A stretch of DNA of 64,000 nucleotides from Seminavis robusta (GCA_903772945.1 CAICTM010000254.1:1-64000); one strand, 5' to 3'; positions 28,929 through 40,199 are shown, numbered from the stretch's first letter. Numbers and translations: made by a program. Notes: generated from the letters alone by a model not told the origin.

Positions 28929-31679
28929 TATTGTTGTCTTCTTTCAAGATCAAGCTGAAGGGTAGCAGCTAAGGGGTTTTGGGTACTAGTAGCCTGAACT
29001 GTGATGTGCCTATTAAGACTTGCTGGGAGCGATGCAGGGGCCCTCTGAGTGAATGGACACCTCACCAACTGTTGCTTTGATCCATTGTCCGCTTCGCTTC
29101 ACCTCGTTGTCTCGCGGAGATCCTCTGGAACTCGGAGGACTGCGTACTGCGAACCTAGCCAGACTACTTACTAGCTAGTAGTCTAGTATCCTGGCAACCA
29201 CCACAAACCAACAACGAAAGCTAGCTAGCAGGAATGACCTGTGATACCGAGCAAGTCTTACCGGTAATAATGTTGCAGAGATGCCAGAAATAATGGTAGA
29301 AATCAGTGTCTTATGAGTAGTAGCCAGCTTTGCTTTACATGTAGCGTATGTATTATTGCATTTTTTATCAAGTTTCAGCAAGACTGCTTGGACCAATAAC
29401 ATGGTTCAAGGAAACAGCTATTATCACAATGAACTTTACTGTAGATGAAAAGAGTACTGTATCTCCCTCTGCAAGGAAATTCATCATTCCAATTCTTAAG
29501 AATCTAATCCGGAGAAGGAGGCCACCATGTTCTTTATACCACATTATGAAGTTGTCCACTATCTACCATTCGTAGTCATTACTTATGTTCTTGGCTACAG
29601 TCACTGGCATGCTAGAACATTGACTTGCGCGATTCGAAAGAACTGCTCAAAGACCAAAGACCAGCTAGAGCAAGAGATAGATGATACTCAGGACAGTTAA
29701 TTCTTCCAGCAATTCTTCCTTGAGACTGGAGAGCTCGTGGAATGTCGTGAGACGATCAATGCGAAATACGTGGCAGAAACCACATCGCCAGGATACTCGA
29801 AAGGGCAAAGCAAAAGAGACCTCAATAATGTCAGTGAGTTGAAGGATAAACCAGGTCCTTTTTTTCCTTTTTTTTGCTTTGTTGTCTCCACCAATTTTCC
29901 GGGGGGTGGCACAAATCAACCTACTATTTCCTGCATCGCATTGGACCAACTTTGTGGCGTATTTTACCATCTTCAACCGCTGTTTACCTTTTCTGACCGC
30001 CTACAACCGCCTGCAATCAGTGGCAAACGCCTATTTTACCGCCTGATTTACCGCCTGTTTTGTCTGTTTAGCCATTATTTACCTTTTTTGCTTTGTTTGC
30101 CACTTTCGATCGCCCTCTACTGCCCTCTACAACCTTCTTTTTCGGCGATCAATGCGGGAAAAGGCAAGATAAGACAGTAACAGTCGGTTTGAGCCACCCC
30201 CCCGCAAAGGGTGCATTTGGGGACTGATAAGTGATGATGATGTGCACTGCACCTGCACTGTCCAGGACAACATCCAACTGACTGTAGAGCGCTTTCGCGA
30301 CATCAGCTGTGGACTGGAAGACAGGTATCATATGCTATTCAGGTAGGTGCGGTAACCATTTTGCATTTTACCTTTTAGCTATCTCAGCTATTGAGGTTGT
30401 CTTCCCGAAATGCCTGCTTGGGGTGACAACCATGCTGTTCTCCTGCTGTAACGTTGTTGAGCTCGTGTGCTCTTGTGTTGTGTGGCAACCGAAGGTGAGC
30501 GCAGCAAGATACCTTCACAGTAGATGGAAACTATCAGTTACTAGCTAGCTAGCTCAGTTAGTTATAAATTTTAATGAACTGTCCAATGGACTCTAGCTAG
30601 CTAGATACTTGTACATGCGGGTACCTGAGCCAAACGAAACTCGAGCAGTGTCGTCTTTTTCGCCTCTGATCACTCGGCCGATTTCTTGACCCCGTTTCTG
30701 CTCATGTATGTGTCATGTAAAACAATGTTTCTGGCTACTAGCTTGCTGGGTTCCTGCACAGATACCCTTTCAATAGTGGTCTTTCTTTTCTGGTTTTAGT
30801 CTAGAAAAGGAGAGGACAAGAGACAAGAGCACACAGACTTCGTTGTAACACGCTTGCTAGGCATGCCAGGTTATTTCCGCAGCTTTCAGTGGGAAAAGCC
30901 TGCTTCCGGTTACATGTAGCTTTTGGAGGTGTGTGGTGCCAGTGTGCCTGTAGTGGAGCGAGTACTAGCTAGTAGTCGTGCTCTAGCTAGCTAGTGTCTT
31001 GGACGGTAGCTGGTTGGAAAAAGACTTTCGTCCACTGGATATGAGATGATATGATTGAGGCGGCAACGAACAGCCCCAACAGCCCCAAGAGTCAGTGGCC
31101 CAGTCGACCCACAAGGGGCCATGGCTCTGATTCGGTAGTAAGGATAACCCAATACCTTGGCTGGGGACAACCCAATACATTTTGGTGTGGGCAGCCTTTT
31201 GCTTGGGAACCCGATCTGCCTCCAAATACCTTGCTGCTCTTGGATAGTAGTCTACCCGCAACTTGAATGAGTAGGACCGTAACCTTCTCTCCCTGGCTGC
31301 TGAGGATCAGTGACCAAGGCAGTTCCCAGTGTTGTCACGCCTGATCCCATCAACCAACGTAGCTACATGTATTAGCTGCGAGTAGCCTCCAATTAGTCTA
31401 CTGGCTGCTAGCTAGCTGGATCCCCTTGAACCATATTGCGTGTTTGTCTTAGCGGTACCGGTAAGGGCTGTACCGGTATCTAACAGCTTGGCCGTTCTAT
31501 AGGGCACTAGGGTTAGAGCACCAAATAAATTTTGCGAGTCACTGGAGTCCCAAAAATGACTCAAAAATGGTCACTGATGTCACCCTTCGCAAAATCCCGG
31601 GTTGGACGCAGTTTCCCACGCGAATCGAATCTTCATCCCATGCATTCCCACAGAACTATCTCTATCAACCAGCCCAGCC
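28929..31679. other. Long intergenic stretch, no supported gene
   Basis: About 2.75 kb. GCTAGCTAG palindromes cluster near 29165-29230, 30543-30605, 30955-30990 and 31392-31420. At 29500-29900 short coding-like peptides appear in different frames (for example FIPHYEVVHYLPFVV, then ELVECRETINAKYVAET). They could be remnants of a decayed gene, but I cannot assign a family. No RNA gene recognised. Confidence 0.45.
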
Positions 31680-33026
31680 ATGATGAGATCGTCCAACAAC
31701 AACAACAACAACAACAACAACAAGATGCACAGTGGTATGCAACTGAGCTACAAATCAGCTTATACGAATAGCAAAGGCATTGGGAACGGTCTTGGCCATC
31801 GTCGGAATGGTGGAGTGCGTCGCTGGGTGGTTGTAACGGTGGTAGCCTGGTTGGGTATTGTCTTTACCACGTATTACTGCTTTTCCCACGTGGGACATCG
31901 GGGTTTACTACTGCAATCACAATCACAATCACAGCAGCATTCACAAGCTCTACAATCACAATCCACTGCCGAAAATACTAAAGATAGTACCAAGAAGAAG
32001 AAAGCTGAAGATAAGGTTAAGGAGGAGAAGACGCGTCCTCCTTCAGTGTGCCATCAGTTGCAGTTGTCTTCTCTGCAAGTGTTTTGTCAAGCGCAAGGAA
32101 CCGAACAAGAGGCATGGGCGCCCTTACTACGAGCCGTCGAACCTCAATTACGATTCCATCAAGCCGCCATTGAATGTGCATTGGCCGTCGATATTCCGAC
32201 GTGTGTCCATGCTGCCTTACAATTACAATCCAATGCTAATAATAATGCTACCCAAACCATACCAGTTCCCAAAAAGCCACTTCCCTTTCGCAATCAACTG
32301 GGGACTGTCATTATCGACGAAGAAGATGTCCTGCACGATTTCACCGAAGACGATGCTACACGCGCGTGCAGTGGATTGACCAGTCCCGTCGATCAAATCT
32401 TTTGTGAAAAACATTTCATTCAACTCGATGATGAAGAAACGGCCAAACACTATATTCACTTGTATTTGGATACTGAATTAGTCGACAACGACAACAACTC
32501 AAAACAAAAACAAAAAGCCACAACCACAGCAGCAGTACCCCCGGAAGAAGCCAAAGCTCTGTGCAGTGCCGTTCCAGAAGCGGTCCAAAAACTATGTCGC
32601 AAACAAGTCATTCATTTGCCCACACAACACATTGCATCCCATTTTGTCCACCTCTACAACCACAACAGTACCAAATGGGATGCCGAAACACTCTGTCATC
32701 ACATTCCAACGACATCCAAAAGCAATCCCGACAATATTCCCGTTTCGCTCGTACAATTGTCGTGTGTGCAACAATTACTGACACTGACATCCACAACTCA
32801 ATCCCCCGCGTTGGCGGCCGAACGCTACATGAGCTTTTTTCGACCCACAAAAGCCACCATTACCCGCCCTCAAGTCCAACAGGATTTAATGACCTTGTTG
32901 GGCAAAACACTCTGCAAAGGCAATCAACCCTGTGCTGTCTTTCAACGAGGACAACATCAAAGTGGATTTAGTCGCGTCGAACTCAACAACAACAACAACA
33001 ACAACAATAATACTGCAATGGCATGA
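31680..33026 (+). CDS. Single-pass membrane protein with repeated paired-Cys helical modules
   Basis: The single exon encodes 448 aa from ATG 31680 (MMRSS); the open frame upstream begins with TTG. There is a poly-Asn tract at residues 6-14 and one membrane helix at about 49-67 (WVVVTVVAWLGIVFTTYYC). This suggests a type II protein with a large lumenal or outer C-terminal part. A Gln/Ser and Lys/Glu linker follows. Repeated modules then have two Cys spaced 10-11 residues apart (C124/C136, C230/C242, C295/C306, with a wider pair C339/C362). Each is followed by a helix containing an H(Y/F)(I/V)HLY-like phrase. The C-terminus ends in a second poly-Asn tract. Both Asn tracts come from (AAC)n microsatellites. 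Family not recognised. Confidence 0.65.
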   Translation: MMRSSNNNNNNNNNKMHSGMQLSYKSAYTNSKGIGNGLGHRRNGGVRRWVVVTVVAWLGIVFTTYYCFSHVGHRGLLLQSQSQSQQHSQALQSQSTAENTKDSTKKKKAEDKVKEEKTRPPSVCHQLQLSSLQVFCQAQGTEQEAWAPLLRAVEPQLRFHQAAIECALAVDIPTCVHAALQLQSNANNNATQTIPVPKKPLPFRNQLGTVIIDEEDVLHDFTEDDATRACSGLTSPVDQIFCEKHFIQLDDEETAKHYIHLYLDTELVDNDNNSKQKQKATTTAAVPPEEAKALCSAVPEAVQKLCRKQVIHLPTQHIASHFVHLYNHNSTKWDAETLCHHIPTTSKSNPDNIPVSLVQLSCVQQLLTLTSTTQSPALAAERYMSFFRPTKATITRPQVQQDLMTLLGKTLCKGNQPCAVFQRGQHQSGFSRVELNNNNNNNNNTAMA

Positions 33027-33590
33027 GCCTCGTGCCGGATGCATTATTTATTTGGGGAAGGTTTTATTTGTGGGCATGGCATGTTGGTCTGTCTTGCCAC
33101 CCTGTCTGGATATCTATCTATATTTGTGCTCCCCGTTTGGACTTACGTGCCGGAAGCCAACTATTGAGTATCATGTTCGCGGGGCACTAGCTTGTGTAGT
33201 ACGGTACGGTACGGTGTGCTACATCAGCGACCATGGTTTTGCTAAATTGGAGGCGGCGGGCTACCGTTCTTAGCCAGCCACCCGACCCGGTACCGTACCG
33301 TACACGTAAAAGACATAAATCGTGTAGTATCGTACGAACATAATGAGTGACTTGGTGGATATAAGACAGCCATCCTACGGAGTGGTGTGGATTTGTTGGA
33401 AGCCGCAGAACTTTTGCGTGTAAATGAGCGCTTTTATGAAGATACGAGTGACACTCTTCGTTGCTGAAAACTCGCAGCACCACCAATGAGATACTTTTTC
33501 TATAATTATGGTAGCAAGACGTGTATACCTGCCATTACGGAGCTCGATCATCACTGTCACTCTCGAGCGCTCGCTCACAGTGCTAACGTC
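33027..33590. other. Intergenic between convergent genes, with a short inverted repeat
   Basis: About 560 bp. GTACGGTACGGTA at 33199-33211 is the exact inverse of TACCGTACCGTAC at 33291-33303, so the transcript could form a hairpin between the two converging 3' ends. Nothing else recognised. Confidence 0.6.
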
Positions 33591-35570
33591 TTACACATCC
33601 ACTTCATTGGACGGCCGTTTCGGGGGTGGTGATTTGCTCCTGCTGCTACTGTTACTGCCATTCCGTTTCGGAGGCGGTGACTTACTCCGACTGTTGCCTC
33701 CATTGGCCGTTCTCTGGAGTGCTTCCAGATTGACTTCGGCCAATTGATCCTTGGTGTGTTGCAATTCGCGTCGCAACGTATCAACTTGATCTTCGGCTTG
33801 TTGTGCCCGTTCGGTGGCTTCTTCCAATTCCTGTTTGACATCAAACAATTCCTTTTCCAATTCTTCATAGGTCAATTTGTCTTGGGGTGGTGTCATATGC
33901 GAGGCACTACTCGCCGTCCTGTTAATATTGCCAGTTGTCGAGGAAGTAATGGCGCCACCGATGCGTCCCAACAAATTGTTGAATACACCCGCCCCCAATC
34001 GAGTGCGTTGACCGCGACTTGCCACCAAATGATGTTGCAACATGACTCGTAGGGATAATCCGGGCACGATTTCGGGATCATCGCGACGATTATACGCGCG
34101 CAATTGTCTCGCCAACGATTTGGTGGTTTCATAGGCATATCGTTCTTGTGTGGGTGCAACGAGATGGTATAGATCGCCCATGACATAATAGGTGGTATCA
34201 TATTTTTCAATCCGGGCTTGGAGTGCCAGAATACTGTCCTTCAAATCATTCGTGGAACTAGTGTTGGATTCGTCAGTAGGTGTAGCAGAGGAGGAGGCAG
34301 CAGCAATGGACAGAATGTGGTGAATTGTAGTGAGCAAATCCAATTCGGCATGAATCAATGGTTTGTGTCGATCTTGTGCCAGCGATTCAAAAAAGGTTTG
34401 AGCACTGCTAATATCGGTTTGGATTTGTTGGAGGGCGGCTGCAGTATCTGGCCAATAGGGTTCTTCGAGTGATTTGTGCGCTGTGCATGTCTGTAGTAAG
34501 CGTTCGAGGTAATAATGGACAAACCGTGTGACGAGTGCCTGCAATGCTTTGGGGAACATGGTTGGATCCAAATCTTCTTGGAGATGAGACGTTTGTTCTT
34601 CGAGACATGCCGTGATTTGTGGGACACTACTGGTATTGGTAGCGTTGGTAGGTTTTAACCATTGGTCGGTAAAGAGTGGAGTAATAATGGTGTCTTGTTG
34701 TTGTGGTTGTTGTTCTTGTTCTTGTTCCATGAGTTCGTGAAAAATGTAGTAGCATACTTTTTGTGCGGCATAATCAGCATCGGCCGTGTAGAGGGCAATC
34801 AACGCTTGTGCGCCTTGGTGGAGTTTGTCTTGTGCGGCAAGAGTCAATTGACATTCTGTAGTGACTAGTGTCTGCAATTCCTTGACTTTTTGTGCCATTT
34901 GATCAAAATCGTTGGATCCAGCACAACACTGTTTGCGATCTTTCAAGAGTTCTTCGCGATACGATTTTTGAGCATCTGTCAGTACTTTGAAATAGACGGC
35001 GACAATCTGGAGTAAAAAGTCGGCATTGTCTTTGTCTTGTAGTTTGTGGATTTGAGGTTTTAGGTTTCCATTGACAAAACCAAAGAGATCTTCTGGTAGA
35101 GTTGTCTTGAGTTGCGTCAAACGAGACGATTTCTTTTCCAAATAGCGATTGGCTGTATCGGCCGTCAGCAAGTTGCTATTGATCAGAGTTTGAATCACGA
35201 GAGAAGAACTCGCAGGAGAATCGCTCTTATCATTGTCCAACCAACTTCGTAACGAGACCAACTTGTATGTGCGAGTCACGAATTCTTCGGCTGTGGCTTT
35301 TGTAAATGACAGTTGCATCTTTTCTAGTGCATGCGCCTTTACTTCGTCTTCCTTAGCCTTGTTGTTGTCGTCGTCATCAGCTTTCTCTTCCTCTTTGTCT
35401 TGCTCTTTGTTTTCCTCTTTGTCTTCCTCGTCAGCCTTGGTTTCTACTTCTACTTCTTCACCCTTGGCTTCTACTTCTACTTCTTCAGCCTGCTCCTTTG
35501 GGATTTCATCTTCTTTCACTTCTTGCTTTTCCACATTTTCAGTCTCATCTTTCACTGGTTCGCTCGTCAT
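33591..35570 (-). CDS. Helical protein with acidic N-terminus and RSKSPPPKR repeats
   Basis: ATG 35570 (MTSEPVKDE) gives 659 aa; the frame stays open to an ATG at 35726, which would add 52 residues. Residues about 1-80 are Glu/Lys/Asp-rich. The middle (about 90-560) is predicted all-alpha, with no motif I can name (phrases include FVTRTYKLVSLRSWL, PEDLFGFVNGNLKPQI). A coiled coil follows near 595-640 (YEELEKELFDVKQELEEA). Two copies of RSKSPPPKR end the protein and look like proline-directed phosphorylation sites within a basic nuclear signal. Overall shape recalls rod-like helical-bundle proteins such as tethering-complex subunits, but that is only a resemblance. Confidence 0.65.
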   Translation of the reverse strand: MTSEPVKDETENVEKQEVKEDEIPKEQAEEVEVEAKGEEVEVETKADEEDKEENKEQDKEEEKADDDDNNKAKEDEVKAHALEKMQLSFTKATAEEFVTRTYKLVSLRSWLDNDKSDSPASSSLVIQTLINSNLLTADTANRYLEKKSSRLTQLKTTLPEDLFGFVNGNLKPQIHKLQDKDNADFLLQIVAVYFKVLTDAQKSYREELLKDRKQCCAGSNDFDQMAQKVKELQTLVTTECQLTLAAQDKLHQGAQALIALYTADADYAAQKVCYYIFHELMEQEQEQQPQQQDTIITPLFTDQWLKPTNATNTSSVPQITACLEEQTSHLQEDLDPTMFPKALQALVTRFVHYYLERLLQTCTAHKSLEEPYWPDTAAALQQIQTDISSAQTFFESLAQDRHKPLIHAELDLLTTIHHILSIAAASSSATPTDESNTSSTNDLKDSILALQARIEKYDTTYYVMGDLYHLVAPTQERYAYETTKSLARQLRAYNRRDDPEIVPGLSLRVMLQHHLVASRGQRTRLGAGVFNNLLGRIGGAITSSTTGNINRTASSASHMTPPQDKLTYEELEKELFDVKQELEEATERAQQAEDQVDTLRRELQHTKDQLAEVNLEALQRTANGGNSRSKSPPPKRNGSNSSSRSKSPPPKRPSNEVDV

Positions 35571-36599
35571 CTTGCCTATTAGACTACTTACTTCTGATAG
35601 AGCGAGACTAGCTATGGGTCCGACAAAGACAGTTGGCTTGGAAGATCCAATCCTCGGAGCAAAACTGTGCCTCGTATCCTTTGCTTTGCTTGGTTGTTGG
35701 AATTCGAATCTTCTGTAAGGCAGCATGAATGGGATAAACCGGATTGACGTGAGAATCTTCAATCTATTGAAAGCAAAATTTGCAGAAGTGAAAAGACTTA
35801 GAGGACACCACCTGTAAAAATTCTAGCTAAAAGAGGCCAACTGACGTTTCAACTTCAAGCTTCAAGTCACCGCGCGATGGTCTCAATAATTTTCTCATTT
35901 CAATGGATGGATACCTTGACTCTACAGTTCGTATCAAGATGATGTTACAGTAGACTACCTCCTCTTTGTTCTTGACAGCGTAGCGGCTCTACCGGTACGA
36001 TGTACAGTAGGTACTACTCCACCATGACAGGCTCCTCTTGTTTTCGATCGATCCAGGCGGTATCGTGGGCTGGCAAGCAATGCAACAGTGGTCGCGAGCT
36101 TCTTCTTACGTTCGACGCACATCCACCTTCCACGTTGGGACACAACCCCAACATGACAACAAGTCAGCCACGTTTTCTTGCTACTAGTAGCTTGGAAGCA
36201 GCCGCCGACAATCAACCATCTCGTACCTTTGCCGACGGTCGTTTCAGTTTTGGAAGGAAAAAATGAAACGGCAATCATCAAATGACAAACTCCATTTTGA
36301 TTTTTTGATCTTTTTGATGTGGACACCGTTTTTGATTTTTGATGTTGACACCTCTTTCGATTTTGATGTTGGTCTTGCCAAAGTGAATGCATGAAACGAT
36401 TTGCATGAAACGACGTTCGTTGCCTCAAGCAAAGCTCTTTTTCTCTCTCAACAAAAACACAACTCACTTTCTTCTGTCTTTTTCAAAGACATGCATGACG
36501 ATGACAATGATGGTATTGAGAGTCCCACGTTCACGTGCTTCGAGATGTGCATCTACGGGTGGACCCTCGCGCGGACCGCTGTGTGGTTGAACGGATCCA

Positions 36600-37610
36600 G
36601 AGTCATCTTGCGGTGGTTCCTTTGTGGGTTGGTTCGTTCTCGTGCAAGGTAAGTCCACTTGTTCCTGTCTTTTTGTGCCATTGCTACTTTCACGGTCATC
36701 GACCGTTGCCGCCTCATCCCCTTTAGTTCCCAACGTAGGACGTCTGCTCAATGTTGACAATGGCGCCGTGGCCGTTCCTCTTCCAGTCCTTTGTTGGGGT
36801 GGTTCGTCCTCGTGAAGGCAACAAACAGGTACGGTCCGCTAGCGAACGGCATGCATGCATGACATTAGTAGTTCTTTGCTCGAGAGAGCCAACATAAACG
36901 TCGTTGGAAGTGGGGGGTGGCAGACACTCTTAGAAGACTGTTGTTCCCCACTTCGCTGAACCAAAGTGTCATGCATGCATGCTGTCTTGCTTTGCTTTGC
37001 TACCGTATCAGCTCAAGTCTAACCTCTTTCTTGTTCCATTCTGCTTTTTCATTATTAGGCAACAGCAACTCCTTGCTTTCTTTGGTGGTCCTAGCCTCGC
37101 AGTCAACGTCTGTCTCCTGTCTCCTCCTTCCTCTCCAAGACATGCATGCTCATTCGGACATTATTGCTCTCGAGTCCGTTGGTTTTCCCGAAAATCAGCA
37201 AACTCCCAGCCCTGGACTTAACGGAATATCCAAAAGACTTAACAGGACTCTACCAACCTACCAACGTTCTTGTGCACCCCCCCTGGACTTAACGGAACTA
37301 CCAAACGACTTAGAGTACACTTCGAAGCCTCACGAAAACTCTCGAGCTCGACCGGATTCCGACTGCTCCATGTTGACAATGGTGGTTCCTCTGTGGGTTG
37401 GTTCGTCCTCGTGAAAGCCAACGGTCGGCTCCTCATCCAGCCTCAACAACAAACGCACAGGTGGTGGTTGACTCACATTGGTGGTTCCTGTTGGGGCTTC
37501 CTGGTGCAAGGATTTGATCCGAGTTTTCCAAGTAGGAAATGATTATCCTTGTCATCTATTGGTGGTTCCTGTTGGTTGGTGGGTCGGTTGGTCGGTCGGT
37601 CGGTCGGTTA
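36600..37610. repeat. Dispersed direct repeats (GGTGGTTCCTxTGTGGGTTGG and others)
   Basis: GGTGGTTCCTTTGTGGGTTGG near 36612 recurs with little change near 37381, and shorter forms occur near 36796, 37480 and 37560. The 37381 copy and the 36796 copy are both preceded at a short distance by a TGTTGACAATGG phrase. CCTGGACTTAACGGAA is repeated 71 bp apart near 37210 and 37281. A (GGTC/GGTT)n tract lies at about 37575-37610. Confidence 0.7.
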
Positions 37611-38399
37611 GATTGCTCGGTTCCTTGATTGGTCGGTAGGCTGCGTTCTTGTGCTCCGTGACCCTTGTATCTGATCCCCGTGCCGGTTTGGATCGGTCCC
37701 TTGATTGGTGGTTGGTTTGCCGTGTGCTCCGCTGACCCTTGGCCTTGTCCCTGTCGGTCGGTCATCTGGTTCCGTCTGCCGTTGGTACTTTGCACACGAT
37801 GTGGTGACACTGTTGGTTGGTCGGTTTGGCTGGTTCCTTCTCTCCGCCCGCGACCTTTGGATCTGGCTGGTTGTGGCGTCGAGCTCATATTATTCACTCT
37901 TAGATAGCTTAAGCCTCACACTTCTTCTCGCTTTCTTGACTTGCCGAAGCTGGTTCCAGAGGTATTCTTGGGCTGGTCGGGCCCAAGACTTGTGTCCATG
38001 TCTGAGGAAGGTCGGGTCGTACTCAAGGTCGCATCAACTCAAGTCGAGATCGGTTCTTCGGTGATCAACCTCTTTTCGCTGGTTCCTTGTTCGGTGGCTC
38101 TTCCTTTTTCTTGCGGTAATCCAACCAAAGGACGTTCCCCTTGGAGATCGAATTCGATCCACCCAAATAGTCAAGTGTTGATACCACTCTGCGTTTGCTT
38201 GCAACAGAAGAAGTACAGTGCAGCTCTCTGAAGGAACCCCGCTCTCCCGTTTCTAATTGTCTCTTAGGTTCCTACGTACCGGTACAAGCAAAGGTTTGCC
38301 CATCACTGGAATAGGTAGGCGACTCAAGTTGCACTACAGCTTCAGCACTTGGAGTGCCCTCGTCAGCTTGCCCCGACACTGCAATCTGTACAGCATTGG

Positions 38400-39080
38400 T
38401 TTGCCCCGGCACCCGGCAGTCTCTTCAGCAGTTGATGACTGCACTACGACCACAGGATCGTTTGAAGCCTATAACGTCCCGGCACTGGGGATTCCTCAAT
38501 GGTGGTTCATGCGGTACGTGTGGCAGGGCACCACCATTGTCTAAACTCACTCTCTTGATAGCTACCTAGAGCACTGTTACGTTTCGTGACCGTACAGGGC
38601 CACTGCGGCACTGTGCCGCTGCACGCTGCACAAGTCTTTCGCAATCATATGTCCGCGTTTGGTTGCCTGCAAAAAGCTGCAAGACTGACCGCATGTCGGT
38701 CCTCGCAAGCCAAAGATCCAATCTCTGTCATAATGAGACAGCGGCAATACCCGAAACAAAGCCACTAACTGGCTGCAGGTCCTATCCCCAGGCACTGGAC
38801 ATCCCACAATGGCTTGCCCCAGCACTGGGAATGCCACAACTAGCTATAGCTATGCCTAGCACAGCACTCGCTACAATCGTTAGCCCCAGCAGTGGAATGC
38901 CCACAACAGCCAGCCCCAGCGCCCTTCATTTGTTGGCTCTACTGGTAGCACTGAAAGTCCCTCAGGCCCAACCACTGCAGTTTCCACAACCCTGGCCCCA
39001 GAAACACTGCAGTCCCTTTAGCAGTAGATGATTGCAACTACCGGTGGGACCACAGGATCGTTCGAAGTCTGCCTGCAGTG
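38400..39080. repeat. Direct repeats around ACCACAGGATCGTT and CCCCAGCACTGG phrases
   Basis: GACCACAGGATCGTT(T/C)GAAG occurs near 38448 and 39047, each preceded by a GCAGT(T/A)GATGA(C/T)TGCA phrase, about 600 bp apart. Between them, phrases such as GCCCCAGCACTGGGAATGCC, GGCACTGGACATCCCACAATGG and GCCCCAGCAGTGGAATGCCC recur. They encode a decayed proline-rich repeat if translated, but no intact frame covers them. Confidence 0.65.
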
Positions 39081-39248
39081 AAAGCTGTTTTAGATGATTG
39101 CTAAATTGTGTAGATCTACATGCAGGGCTTTTGGACCGAGGAGTAGCATGCTGTACATCTCCTTCTTGTGTGACCTAGGTTTGGCGAAGGAAGGCTTCTT
39201 CATATCGTACTCTATCTGTGGATTGACGTTATTCTTTACTTTCTGTTT

Positions 39249-40199
39249 TTAATAATAGCCAAGCTCCAAAACACCTCCCGAGTTGGGAATAATCTCATCC
39301 GGTGCATAGACACCGGTCAAAATCTTCAATTCTTGCAATTCATATTCCAAACTGGGTCTTGGCAGAATGGTCAATTTTCCATCGGGACATGGTTCAAAGT
39401 ACTGTCCCAATCGACTGGTGACTTGTCGTGGGTTGGGTTGGCGCAGAGGAATAATGAACGAGTCGGCTCCAAAGAAAATTCCGGAATCATAGAGATCATT
39501 TCCACACGCCATACTACCCGTCCGACTGACCCGACATTTTTGCCATCCCTTCAATGGTTGTTTGTAAAACAAAAATGCCGCCACACTGGATCGGGCTTGT
39601 CCCAGTGACGCCCATCCACGTGGGTTGTAGCCACCGCACCATTGTCCCGCCACTTTGGCGAGTACCACGGCCGCACCTTTCCCGTCGACTTTGGAATGAA
39701 ACGTTTTGGCATCGTATCCATCTCGATTGGCATCGTAGACGACCTGGAGAGGACGTGTCTCGAGTTGGGTGGATTTGAGCAGGGGTCGGACAAAGGCGGC
39801 ATCTCCAAATTCAAAGGGAACCACATTGTCGTTCATTTCGTACGTGGCAGCTTGTCCTTCGGGGTACGTGACAATATTCGACGACGAGTAAGATTGCTTC
39901 TTGCCGCTGCCCTTGGCTTTTTTGTCGTTTTTGCCCAATTGTTGAATGGATTTGGCAACCTGAAGGACACTGGGGGCCACAGGAAGAGCCACTGCCGCGA
40001 CTCCAGCAGCCTTGACAGAATTCGGCAACATGGAAACTGCTTCCATGGGAGATTCGGCCGTCGAAACAATATTCATCAGGCCTTCTGACCCCGAGTTCAC
40101 CAGGGAAACGGCATCTGGAATGGAAAACGAATGGACTACGCCACTCGATGCTACCACCAAAGTGGTCACACACAATGCATTCTTCCACAACAATACCAT
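39249..40199 (-). CDS. TLDc-domain-like protein with signal peptide, possibly plastid-targeted
   Basis: The single exon encodes 316 aa. A signal peptide (LCVTTLVVASSGVVHS) is followed by Phe at the predicted cleavage site (VHS|FSIP). In diatoms a Phe there, followed by a transit-like stretch, directs proteins to the plastid; the match to the ASAFAP consensus is partial. Residues about 75-110 are basic and Ser-rich. The C-terminal half resembles a TLDc domain: QVVYDANRDGYDAKTFH, DGKGAAVVLAKV, WCGGYNPRGWAS, AAFLFY and GIFFGADSFIIPL. TLDc proteins are linked to oxidative-stress resistance and V-ATPase regulation. A plastid or secretory version would be unusual, and both the location and function are inference. 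Confidence 0.7.
   Translation of the reverse strand: MVLLWKNALCVTTLVVASSGVVHSFSIPDAVSLVNSGSEGLMNIVSTAESPMEAVSMLPNSVKAAGVAAVALPVAPSVLQVAKSIQQLGKNDKKAKGSGKKQSYSSSNIVTYPEGQAATYEMNDNVVPFEFGDAAFVRPLLKSTQLETRPLQVVYDANRDGYDAKTFHSKVDGKGAAVVLAKVAGQWCGGYNPRGWASLGQARSSVAAFLFYKQPLKGWQKCRVSRTGSMACGNDLYDSGIFFGADSFIIPLRQPNPRQVTSRLGQYFEPCPDGKLTILPRPSLEYELQELKILTGVYAPDEIIPNSGGVLELGYY

Larger units (their letters stand above)
35571..39248. other. Repeat-rich stretch without a supported gene
   Basis: About 3.7 kb. Open frames up to 165 codons occur but none has a recognisable motif or consistent frame. The DNA holds several families of short direct repeats (listed separately at 36600-37610 and 38400-39080), TTTTTGAT-type tracts near 36290-36380, and GCATGCATG palindromes near 36850, 36970 and 37140. 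Confidence 0.5.

Noticed and set aside
29737-30180. 147-codon plus-strand frame
   Set aside because: Most of it is translation of T/C-rich tracts; the first 40 codons are mentioned as a possible gene remnant only.
34218-35718. Plus-strand frames over the helical acidic protein
   Set aside because: Shadows of the Glu/Asp-rich minus-strand gene.
36917-37414. 165-codon plus-strand frame
   Set aside because: It overlaps the direct repeats, has no motif, and neighbouring repeat copies are in other frames.
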